Assembly (NCBI GenBank): GCA_001796495.1
Contig: MGMR01000007.1
Span: 1 to 12,957 of the forward strand
DNA: 12,957 nucleotides
Reading direction: 5' to 3'
Source of the DNA: Chloroflexi bacterium RBG_13_51_18
GTDB taxonomy: Bacteria > Chloroflexota > Dehalococcoidia > Dehalococcoidales > RBG-16-60-22
This document shows positions 6,933-12,957 of this stretch, in pieces. Both the position numbers and the translations under genes were made by a program. How positions within the stretch are numbered: position 1 is the stretch's first letter; every line of letters begins with the position of its first letter. The notes beneath the pieces were generated by a model. That model saw nothing but the letters and a program-made list of their open reading frames with translations, made no database searches and was not told the origin of the DNA.

Positions 6933-8007
6933 AGAGAACCTCCCCGATAAGCCCGGTATCGACTTTATCACTGACGAAAGCATTGCCGAGCGATTTCAAC
7001 AGAACGAACATAATTTTATCATCCCGGACCTTTTTATCATGCCCGATTAAATCAAGCAGCTTTTCTTTTTCATCACGGTTAAGGTCCGGGAGCTTCACGG
7101 GCAGTCCGGCCTGACCGATAACCGCTTCCAGCTTGACAGCATCCTCTTCATGGAGAAGGTCGAGGCGGCGGGATATTTTAGCCGCCGCTATCATGCCGAT
7201 GGCAACCGCCTGGCCGTGCTTGATTTTAAAATCCGTTACGGCTTCCACAGCGTGGCCGACGGTATGGCCGTAATTCAATATTCTCCTAAAATCGGTCTCC
7301 TTTTCATCGGCTTCTACGACCGAGGCTTTAATCCGCACGTTTTTTTCAAGGACATTTTGAAGTACAGCAGTATCCAGAGACATGGCACTTTCCATGTTTT
7401 CTTCAAGAAAATCAAAGAGTCCCCTGTCTTTTATGGCGGCGTGCTTGATAACCTCCGCCATGCCGCTGGAGAGCTCTTCCCTGGGGAGGGTCTTGAGAGT
7501 ATCCAAATCAGCGACGACCAAGCTGGGCTGATAAAACGACCCAATCATGTTTTTTAAACTACCGTGGTCGACGGCGGTCTTGCCGCCGATGCTGCTATCC
7601 ACCATGGCCAGCAGAGTGGTAGGCACCTGAACCAGAGGAACGCCGCGCATATAGGTTGCGGCGACAAACCCGGCGAGGTCGCCGATGACACCACCGCCCA
7701 GCGCCACTACGGGAGATGTCCTTTCAATAAATGCTTCGGCCATTTTCTGGTAGAGTCTGCCGGCGGTGGCTAAAGTTTTCTGCTCCTCGCCCGGCGATAC
7801 TTCAAGGACGGTCACGTTGAAGCCGGCATTAGCCAGAGAATGCTCCAAGACACCGGCATAGAGTTCTTTGACAGTAGTATCGGTGATAATGACGGCCTTG
7901 CCGGAGAAATTCTTTTCCTTCAACCACAGTCCAACACGGGGCAGCAAGGCCGACCCGATGCATATTTCATAGCTGTTTTTACCGAGTTCTACTTTTACCT
8001 TTATCAT
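6913..8007 (-). CDS. aroB: 3-dehydroquinate synthase
   Basis: Cyclises DAHP to 3-dehydroquinate using NAD+ and a divalent metal, the second step of the pathway. The 364-residue protein is full length. The NAD-binding glycine run GGGVIGDLAGFVAATYMRG spans 104-122, followed by PTTLLAMVDSSIGGKT (129-144) and KNMIGSFYQP. The metal ligands expected in the family are E185 (GMAEVIKH), H248 (NYGHTVGHA) and H264 (KHGQAVAIG). It is the first gene of the leftward operon. The ATG at 8005-8007 has only a distant AAAGG about 12 bases upstream, so initiation looks modest. No DAHP synthase gene is beside it. Function is secure. Confidence 0.97.
   Translation of the reverse strand: MIKVKVELGKNSYEICIGSALLPRVGLWLKEKNFSGKAVIITDTTVKELYAGVLEHSLANAGFNVTVLEVSPGEEQKTLATAGRLYQKMAEAFIERTSPVVALGGGVIGDLAGFVAATYMRGVPLVQVPTTLLAMVDSSIGGKTAVDHGSLKNMIGSFYQPSLVVADLDTLKTLPREELSSGMAEVIKHAAIKDRGLFDFLEENMESAMSLDTAVLQNVLEKNVRIKASVVEADEKETDFRRILNYGHTVGHAVEAVTDFKIKHGQAVAIGMIAAAKISRRLDLLHEEDAVKLEAVIGQAGLPVKLPDLNRDEKEKLLDLIGHDKKVRDDKIMFVLLKSLGNAFVSDKVDTGLIGEVLFGWKPA
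6939..6945 (-). promoter_or_regulatory. Ribosome binding site fixing a TTG start for aroD
   Basis: GGGGAGG on the minus strand, 6 bases before TTG 6930-6932 and inside the aroB coding end. It is the strongest such site in the aro operon and decides the otherwise ambiguous aroD start. Confidence 0.75.
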
Positions 8008-8120
8008 TTATGTAATTTTACCTTTACTCATCGGGTATTGCAATAATATTTTAAGAAGATTTCCTTATGTAATTAGTGTAATTTGTCTCATCAAAGGCGA
8101 ACCACGAACAAATTATGTAA
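8008..8120. repeat. Three copies of TTATGTAA upstream of aroB
   Basis: TTATGTAA occurs at 8008-8015, 8065-8072 and 8113-8120 in the same orientation; the first two extend to TTATGTAAT. The motif is a near-palindrome (TTA-two bases-TAA). The copies flank and overlap the proposed aro promoter, so they could be operator sites, but AT-rich sequence makes chance recurrence possible. Confidence 0.4.
8066..8094 (-). promoter_or_regulatory. Possible promoter of the aro operon
   Basis: On the minus strand TTGATG (8089-8094) and TACATA (8066-8071) are separated by 17 bases, about 60 bases before aroB. Both boxes are imperfect and the region is AT-rich, so other matches are possible. No T-box, attenuator or terminator-like hairpin was seen between this point and aroB. 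Confidence 0.3.
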
Positions 8121-8140
8121 ATAATTACTATGCAAAGATG

Positions 8141-8170
8141 TTGACAGACAGCATAAAGATATGTTACATT
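8141..8170 (+). promoter_or_regulatory. Sigma-70-type promoter of the str-S10 operon
   Basis: A perfect TTGACA at 8141-8146 is followed after 18 bases by TACATT (8165-8170, 4 of 6 consensus bases), preceded by TG at the extended -10 position (8162-8163). Transcription would start near 8176-8178 and give a leader of about 130 nt before rpsL. It is the best promoter in the window and suits a strongly expressed ribosomal operon. Confidence 0.7.
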
Positions 8171-8203
8171 TAATGTTTGGTACTCAAGAATTCAGTAAAA
8201 GTA

Positions 8204-8234
8204 GATAGATTGAGCTGAAAAACCTCTCTCTATC
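8204..8234 (+). promoter_or_regulatory. First stem-loop in the rpsL leader
   Basis: A 6-bp stem (8204-8209 with 8229-8234), a 2x2 internal loop and a 3-bp upper stem (8212-8214 with 8224-8226) enclose a 9-base A-rich loop. It lies inside the predicted untranslated leader. It may be part of a protein-binding leader, but it is modest in strength and no known leader class was recognised. Confidence 0.35.
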
Positions 8235-8251
8235 ACATTACAAGAATTCGC

Positions 8252-8277
8252 AATGGATGGGCTTTGGCTCATCCATT
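8252..8277 (+). promoter_or_regulatory. Strong stem-loop just upstream of the rpsL ribosome site
   Basis: An 11-bp stem (8252-8262 with 8267-8277, one G-T pair) closes a TTTG tetraloop about 10 bases before the G-rich ribosome site at 8286-8293. No T-run follows, so it is not an intrinsic terminator. Its place in the leader of a ribosomal operon suggests mRNA stability or autoregulation by a ribosomal protein. Confidence 0.5.
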
Positions 8278-8305
8278 ATAATTGTAAGGGGGGCAGAAAA
8301 AGATA

Positions 8306-8746
8306 ATGCCAACGATTAATCAGCTAGTTAGAAAAGGGCGTAAAAAGGCTATTGTCAAAGATAAGACGCCGGCACTGGGTTTTACCTATAACTCCTTGAA
8401 AAACCGGATGACAAAAGGAAAGAGTTCCCCGCAGAAGCGGGGCGTCTGTATCCAGGTGAAGACGACCACCCCCAAGAAGCCTAATTCCGCATTACGCAAG
8501 ATAGCCAAAGTGCGGCTGACCAACCACGTAGAGGTTACCGCTTACATACCCGGTGAAGGCCACGAACTGCAGGAGCACTCGGTTGTACTGATCCGGGGCG
8601 GGCGCGTACCGGACCTGCCCGGCGTACGCTACCACATCATCCGGGGGACGATGGACACGACCGGTGTAGCTAACCGAAAGCAGGGCCGCAGCAAATACGG
8701 CGCCAAGAAAGGCAAAGGGAAGGCTGCCGAAGCGGCTACCGAATAA
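8306..8746 (+). CDS. rpsL: 30S ribosomal protein S12
   Basis: Decoding-centre protein of the small subunit. The 146-residue length reflects a 14-residue insertion at about 25-40 relative to E. coli, resembling the insert in Bacillus-type S12, plus a short basic and Ala/Glu-rich tail. Conserved blocks include MPTINQLVRKGR, SPQKRGVC, TTTPKKPNSALRK (K57-K58, equal to E. coli K42-K43), EVTAYIPGEGH, QEHSVVLIRGGR, and RKQGRSKYGAKK. K42 is retained, but the residue aligned with E. coli K87 is proline (P102). The neighbouring aspartate (D103), the site of methylthiolation in E. coli, is kept. The start follows a run of six Gs by 12 bases. It is the first gene of the rightward operon, 14 bases ahead of rpsG. 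Confidence 0.98.
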   Translation: MPTINQLVRKGRKKAIVKDKTPALGFTYNSLKNRMTKGKSSPQKRGVCIQVKTTTPKKPNSALRKIAKVRLTNHVEVTAYIPGEGHELQEHSVVLIRGGRVPDLPGVRYHIIRGTMDTTGVANRKQGRSKYGAKKGKGKAAEAATE

Positions 8747-8760
8747 GACGAGGAAATAAT

Positions 8761-9231
8761 ATGTCCAGAAGAGCTAGAGCAGAGAAAAAAGAAATAATAC
8801 CCGACGCAAAATACCGCAGCATAACCGTATCGCGGCTGATAGTGAAAGTGATGGAGCGCGGCAAGAAAAGAACCGCGGAAAATATAGTGTATAGCGCTTT
8901 AGAGAAGCTGGGACAGCAGGTCTCTAAAGACCCGGTAACGGCGCTGGAACAGGCAGTAAAAAACGCCACACCCTTGCTCCAGGTTAAACCGAGGCGTGTG
9001 GGCGGCGCTACTTACCAGGTACCAGTAGAAGTACTACCGGACCGGGGGCTTTTCCTGGCGCTTTCCTGGCTGATAAACTCGGCGCGGTCGAGGAAAGGCA
9101 AGGCAATGCACGAGAAGCTGGCCGATGAGCTTACCGAGGCCTTCCAGGGACAGGGAAACACGATTAAAAAACGAGAAGACACGCATAAAATGGCCGAGGC
9201 GAACCGTGCCTTTGCTCACTACAGGTGGTAA
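8761..9231 (+). CDS. rpsG: 30S ribosomal protein S7
   Basis: Nucleates the head of the 30S subunit by binding the 3' major domain of 16S rRNA. At 156 residues it has the usual bacterial length, with MSRRARAEKK at the N-terminus, PRRVGGATYQVPVEV in the middle and KREDTHKMAEANRAFAHYRW at the end. GAGGA lies 6 bases before the ATG. In E. coli, S7 represses its operon by binding a long rpsL-rpsG spacer; here that spacer is only 14 bases, so this form of control appears absent or moved. Confidence 0.98.
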   Translation: MSRRARAEKKEIIPDAKYRSITVSRLIVKVMERGKKRTAENIVYSALEKLGQQVSKDPVTALEQAVKNATPLLQVKPRRVGGATYQVPVEVLPDRGLFLALSWLINSARSRKGKAMHEKLADELTEAFQGQGNTIKKREDTHKMAEANRAFAHYRW

Positions 9232-9284
9232 AGAATTTTGGTGATTAACAACAGTGTTAAAGTAAAAAATAACAAAATGGCAGC

Positions 9285-9291
9285 GGGAGAG
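9285..9291 (+). promoter_or_regulatory. Ribosome binding site fixing a GTG start for fusA
   Basis: GGGAGAG, with its GGAG core 8 bases before GTG 9298-9300. Upstream in-frame starts (TTG 9238, GTG 9241, ATG 9277) have poorer sites and would add residues absent from typical EF-G. Confidence 0.7.
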
Positions 9292-9297
9292 AATAAA

Positions 9298-11385
9298 GTG
9301 TCCAGGGAATTTCCTCTGGAAGATATTCGAAACATTGGCATTATCGCCCATATCGATGCCGGCAAGACGACCGTCACCGAGAGGATACTATATTATACCG
9401 GGAAGACTTATAAACTGGGCGAGGTTCACGAGGGCACCGCGGTCATGGACTGGATGGACCAGGAGCGGGAACGCGGTATTACGATTACAGCGGCGGCCAC
9501 GACCTGCTACTGGCGCGAACACCGTATCAATATTATAGACACCCCGGGACACGTTGATTTCACCGCCGAAGTCGAGCGCAGCTTACGGGTCCTCGACGGC
9601 GGCGTGGTTGTATTCGATGCCGTTTCCGGCGTCGAAGCACAGTCGGAAACAGTCTGGCGGCAGGCGGACAGATACAAGGTGCCACGCATCTGCTACATCA
9701 ATAAAATGGACCGCATAGGCGCCAGCTTCAACCGAACGGTTTCCATGATAGAAACGAGATTACGAGCTACTCCCCTCCCGATACAGATTCCGCTGGGTTC
9801 CGAGGAAAAATTTTACGGAGTAGTGGATTTAATCAATAACAAAGCGTGGCGATTTAGCAACGACCCGGATGCCGAGCCGGAAGAAATACCGATTCCAGAA
9901 GATGAAATAAACAGGGCTGCCGAGGCGCGGCAGCATTTAATCGGGAAAATCGCCGAATATGACGACGCGCTGATGATAGCATTCATCGAGGGGCACCAGG
10001 TAGAACCCGAAGAATTGAGAAAGGCCGTAAGAAGGGTAACCCTGAATATCAAAAGCGTACCCGTACTATGCGGCAGCGCCCTGAAAAACATGGGCATGCA
10101 AAGACTCCTCGATGCCGTCGTGGACTACCTTCCCTCACCGCTGGAAGTCCCGCCGGTGGAGGGAATAGAAACCAAGACTGGCATAAAAGTTATCCGTGAA
10201 GCCAGCGATGACGCACCTTTTTCCGCGCTGGCTTTTAAAGTGGTTACCGACCCCTTCGTGGGGAGGCTGGTGTATTTTAGAGTTTATTCCGGCAGGGTGA
10301 AGGTGGGGGCGCAGGTCTATAATCCCATCCGCGAAAGGCCGGAGCGTATCGGACGATTGCTCCTGATGCATGCCAACCACCGCGAGGACATTACCTCCGC
10401 CGACACCGGCGCCATCGTCGCCACCCTGGGATTAAAAAATACGTTTACCGGCGACACCCTCTGCGACCCATCCAAACCCATCCTCCTCGAGTCAATCCGC
10501 TTTCCCGAACCCGTGATTTCCATAGCCATAGAGCCTAAGACCAGAGCCGACCAGGATAAAATGGGCGAAGCCCTGAAAAAGCTTACCGAAGAAGACCCCA
10601 CCTTTAAGGTTATTTTTAACGATGAAACCGGCCAAACGATCATATCCGGCATGGGCGAGCTTCATTTGGAGGTACTCACCAGCCGACTTATCCGCGAATT
10701 CAATGTGGGTGTTATAGTTGGGCGTCCGCGCGTGGCCTATAAAGAGACAATTACCCAGGCGACTAAAATTGAGGGCAGGTTCGTGCGGCAGAGCGGCGGC
10801 CACGGCCAGTACGGCGTGGTAAACATAGAATTCCAACCGCAGGAACGCGGCAAGGGCTTCGAATTCATAGACTCCATTAAAGGCGCGACGATACCACGGC
10901 AGTTCATCACACCGGTCAAAGCCGGCATCAAAGAAGCTATGGAAACCGGCGTGCTGGCGGGCTATCCGGTGGTGGACATCAAAGCTACCCTTTACGACGG
11001 CAGCTACCATGACGTGGACTCTTCAGAACTGGCTTTTAAAATGGCCGGTTCGATAGCTTTGAAAGACGGCGTGAGAAAAGGCAAGCCCGTCCTCCTGGAG
11101 CCGATAATGAACCTGGAAGTGGTGACGCCAGAGCAGTTCCTCGGGGATGTTATAGGCGATCTTAATTCGCGGAGAGGGCACATCGTTAACATAGACCCGC
11201 AGGGCGATACTTTTATCATCCACTGTTTGATACCCATGGCAGAGTCGTTCGGTTATGCCACGAGCCTGCGGTCATTGACGCAGGGGCGAGCGACTCACTC
11301 GCTGGAATTTCACAATTACGAGCAACTTCCGGCCGAAAAGGCGGAGGAGATTATAGAAAAGGCTGTAGGCAAGAAAAATGGCTAA
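9298..11385 (+). CDS. fusA: Elongation factor G
   Basis: Ribosomal translocase GTPase, also acting in ribosome recycling. From GTG 9298 it has 695 residues and begins MSREFPLEDIRNIGIIAHID, the standard EF-G N-terminus. GTPase motifs are G1 HIDAGKTT (18-25), G2 RGITI (59-63), G3 DTPGH (81-85), G4 NKMD (135-138) and G5 GSAL (259-262). Domain II follows at about 300-395. Domain III contains EPKTRADQDKM (412-422) and GMGELHLEV (451-459). Domain IV contains GGHGQYGVV (500-508), and a C-terminal domain V completes the protein. The frame is open 20 codons further upstream, but the ribosome site favours the GTG. Its stop overlaps the rpsJ start by 8 bases; tuf, which usually follows, is absent. Confidence 0.97.
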   Translation: MSREFPLEDIRNIGIIAHIDAGKTTVTERILYYTGKTYKLGEVHEGTAVMDWMDQERERGITITAAATTCYWREHRINIIDTPGHVDFTAEVERSLRVLDGGVVVFDAVSGVEAQSETVWRQADRYKVPRICYINKMDRIGASFNRTVSMIETRLRATPLPIQIPLGSEEKFYGVVDLINNKAWRFSNDPDAEPEEIPIPEDEINRAAEARQHLIGKIAEYDDALMIAFIEGHQVEPEELRKAVRRVTLNIKSVPVLCGSALKNMGMQRLLDAVVDYLPSPLEVPPVEGIETKTGIKVIREASDDAPFSALAFKVVTDPFVGRLVYFRVYSGRVKVGAQVYNPIRERPERIGRLLLMHANHREDITSADTGAIVATLGLKNTFTGDTLCDPSKPILLESIRFPEPVISIAIEPKTRADQDKMGEALKKLTEEDPTFKVIFNDETGQTIISGMGELHLEVLTSRLIREFNVGVIVGRPRVAYKETITQATKIEGRFVRQSGGHGQYGVVNIEFQPQERGKGFEFIDSIKGATIPRQFITPVKAGIKEAMETGVLAGYPVVDIKATLYDGSYHDVDSSELAFKMAGSIALKDGVRKGKPVLLEPIMNLEVVTPEQFLGDVIGDLNSRRGHIVNIDPQGDTFIIHCLIPMAESFGYATSLRSLTQGRATHSLEFHNYEQLPAEKAEEIIEKAVGKKNG

Positions 11386-11686
11386 ACAGAAAATCCGGAT
11401 TAAACTAAAGGGCTATGATCACAAGGTAGTCGACCTGTCAGCCAGGCAAATCCTGGAAGCAGTGGAAAGCACCGGAGCGGTAGCGGTAGGCCCGGTCCCT
11501 TTGCCGACGCACATCCAGAAATTCAGCGTCATCCGCTCTCCTTTTATCGATAAAGACTCGCAGGAGCAGTTTGAAATCAGGACATACAAGCGCCTTATCG
11601 ATATCATGGAGACGACTTCCAAGACAATCGATGCGCTGACCAAGCTCAACCTGCCTTCCGGGGTAGAAATAGATATCAAGCTATAA
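11378..11686 (+). CDS. rpsJ: 30S ribosomal protein S10 (NusE)
   Basis: Small-subunit head protein that, as NusE, can also join NusB in transcription antitermination. The 102-residue length is normal. Conserved segments include IRIKLKGYDH, AVAVGPVPLPTHIQKFSVIRSP (its long loop), EQFEIRTYKRLIDI and LPSGVEIDIKL. The more usual SPH is SPF here. The ATG overlaps the fusA stop (8 bases), with only a weak GTAGGC upstream, so translation is probably coupled to fusA. It begins the S10 part of the operon, 16 bases ahead of rplC. Confidence 0.97.
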   Translation: MAKQKIRIKLKGYDHKVVDLSARQILEAVESTGAVAVGPVPLPTHIQKFSVIRSPFIDKDSQEQFEIRTYKRLIDIMETTSKTIDALTKLNLPSGVEIDIKL

Positions 11687-11702
11687 ATTTTTTGGTGGAA
11701 TT

Positions 11703-12338
11703 ATGACGATAGGAATTTTAGGCAAAAAGCTGGGCATGACCCAAGTATTCGGGAAGGGCGGCAAAACCGAGGCAATCACCGCTATTGAAGCCGGGCCTTG
11801 CACGGTGATGCAGATAAAGACCGTAGAGAAAGACGGCTACAGCGCGGCACAGCTGGGTTTCATGGAAAAAAAGCAGGCAAAGACCGGCGGCAAGAAGGGC
11901 AAAGCCAAAGAGAAAGGCTCTGTCAAGTTCAAGTACCGGCGGGAATTCAGGCTGGACAATAGCCCCGATATTGAAGCCGGGCAAAAGATAGATGTTAGTT
12001 TATTCAAAGCCGGGGATATCATCGATGTCTGCGGAATATCCAAGGGCAAGGGATTTGCCGGCGGGGTGAAACGATATCATTTTAAAGGCGGACCCAAGAC
12101 CCACGGACAGTCCGACAGGTGGCGCGCGCCGGGTTCCGTAGGCTCCAACACCAGCCCGGGCCGCGTCTTGAAGGGGCTACGCATGGCAGGCCACATGGGA
12201 GACGATCGCGTAACGGTCAGCAACCTGGAAGTATACGAGACCGACCCCGCCCGCAACCTGCTGCTGGTAAAAGGCGCGGTGCCCGGCATGACTAACGGAC
12301 TGGTGATAATACAGAAGTCCAAGAGGGAGAAGAAGTAA
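11703..12338 (+). CDS. rplC: 50S ribosomal protein L3
   Basis: Early-assembly protein of the large subunit whose extended loop reaches the peptidyl transferase centre. It has 211 residues and starts MTIGILGKKLGMTQVF, the family hallmark. The central loop runs about 129-166 and includes GGPKTHGQ, PGSVGSNTSPGRV and GLRMAGHMG. The position methylated in E. coli L3 (Gln150) appears to be Thr here. A lysine-rich stretch at 56-77 replaces the usual NKP-type segment before YRREFR. GGTGGA lies 3 bases upstream of the ATG. The stop is followed after one base by the rplD start. Confidence 0.97.
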   Translation: MTIGILGKKLGMTQVFGKGGKTEAITAIEAGPCTVMQIKTVEKDGYSAAQLGFMEKKQAKTGGKKGKAKEKGSVKFKYRREFRLDNSPDIEAGQKIDVSLFKAGDIIDVCGISKGKGFAGGVKRYHFKGGPKTHGQSDRWRAPGSVGSNTSPGRVLKGLRMAGHMGDDRVTVSNLEVYETDPARNLLLVKGAVPGMTNGLVIIQKSKREKK

Positions 12339-12339
12339 G

Positions 12340-12957
12340 GTGCAAGTCCCAGTTTATAACCTGACCGGAGAGGAAGTCCGGAAGATCGAAATAAGCGACA
12401 GCGTTTTCGGAGTGCCTTTTAACGAGGCAGTCGTCCACCAGGTAATGGTGGGGCTGCGGGCTAACACCCGCCAGGGAACGGCTTCAGCCAAGACCAGAGG
12501 CGAGGTGAACGGCAGCACGCGAAAGCTCTACCGACAGAAGGGCACGGGCTCTGCCCGGGCCGGCAGCAAAAAATCACCGACCCGCCGCGGCGGGGGCGTT
12601 ACCTTCGGGCCGAAACCGAGGGACTACCGACAGGAGATACCCAAGAAAATACGGCGTTTAGCACTAAGATGTGTCCTCTCCTCGAAAGCGGGGGAGGGCG
12701 ACCTGAAAATAATCGATGCTTTCGATTTCGCCGAGCCGAAGACCAAGAATATGATAGTAGTGCTGGCGGCGCTGGGGATAGAGTCCTCCGCCATTATCGT
12801 GACGCAAAAGCCGGAGCTAAACGTGATTAAATCCTCACGGAACATACCGGAGGTGCTGACTACACCCGCCAACGTGCTTAATATCCTGGATATAATGTCC
12901 CACAAGACGCTTCTGATGACCGAGGAAGCGGTCCGCACTGCGGAAAAGCTATGGGGC
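12340..12957 (+). CDS. rplD: 50S ribosomal protein L4, open at window end
   Basis: Large-subunit protein lining the exit tunnel; in gamma-proteobacteria it also represses the S10 operon. It starts at GTG 12340-12342, one base after the rplC stop, with GGAG 10 bases upstream. 206 codons are open to the window edge and the family is usually about 205-210 residues, so only a few residues are probably missing. The tunnel loop is clear at about 42-98: TRGEVNGSTRKLYRQKGTG, then ARAGSKKSP, GGGVTFGPKPRDY. The globular part follows, with KIRRLALRCVLSSKA and LTTPANVLNILD. The frame is clean throughout. Confidence 0.95.
   Translation, partial: MQVPVYNLTGEEVRKIEISDSVFGVPFNEAVVHQVMVGLRANTRQGTASAKTRGEVNGSTRKLYRQKGTGSARAGSKKSPTRRGGGVTFGPKPRDYRQEIPKKIRRLALRCVLSSKAGEGDLKIIDAFDFAEPKTKNMIVVLAALGIESSAIIVTQKPELNVIKSSRNIPEVLTTPANVLNILDIMSHKTLLMTEEAVRTAEKLWG

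Noticed and set aside
8008..8034. Seven-codon ORF (MSKGKIT) ending directly before the aroB start
   Set aside because: Too short, not rich in aromatic codons and without a terminator hairpin, so it does not support a leader-peptide attenuator.
8252..8277. Intrinsic terminator before rpsL
   Set aside because: The stem is strong but no T-run follows and a ribosome site lies just downstream, so a leader element fits better.
8008..8305. tRNA gene or T-box in the intergenic region
   Set aside because: No cloverleaf arms, TTCGA loop or conserved T-box bases were seen in either strand.
9238..9297. N-terminal extension of EF-G from TTG, GTG or ATG upstream of 9298
   Set aside because: The added residues are Asn/Lys-rich and not seen in EF-G, and the best ribosome site serves GTG 9298.

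Overview
This is a bacterial chromosome segment holding two housekeeping operons that diverge from one 298-base intergenic region. The order of the aromatic block (aroB-aroD-[insert]-aroE-aroK-aroA-aroC-pheA-tyrA), a str/S10 ribosomal block without tuf between fusA and rpsJ, a long-form S12 and a GC content near 50% best fit Chloroflexota, probably class Dehalococcoidia. That assignment comes from remembered gene order and protein style. No search was run.

Left part (1-8007, minus strand): nine genes read leftwards in one compact operon. aroB, aroD, aroE, aroK, aroA and aroC encode the six shikimate steps from DAHP to chorismate. pheA (chorismate mutase fused to prephenate dehydratase, with an ACT sensor domain) and tyrA (cut by the window edge) lead on to phenylalanine and tyrosine. 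Most junctions overlap by 4-26 bases or are separated by 2-4 bases, which suggests translational coupling. DAHP synthase, the first pathway enzyme, is not in the window. A low-GC class I SAM-dependent methyltransferase of unknown substrate sits between aroD and aroE and looks like a later insertion into the operon.

Middle (8008-8305): an AT-rich divergent control region. It carries a good sigma-70-type promoter for the ribosomal operon, a likely leader of about 130 nt with two stem-loops, and three copies of TTATGTAA on the aro side. No tRNA, T-box or terminator was recognised there.

Right part (8306-12957, plus strand): rpsL, rpsG, fusA, rpsJ, rplC and rplD (cut by the window edge) form the start of a fused str-S10 operon for ribosomal proteins S12, S7, S10, L3, L4 and elongation factor G.

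Nothing here looks like a wholly new system. The points most worth following are the methyltransferase inserted in the aro operon, EPSP synthase with Ala at the Gly96 position and an extra acidic loop, S12 with Pro at the Lys87 position, the fusA-rpsJ overlap without tuf, and the structured str leader.
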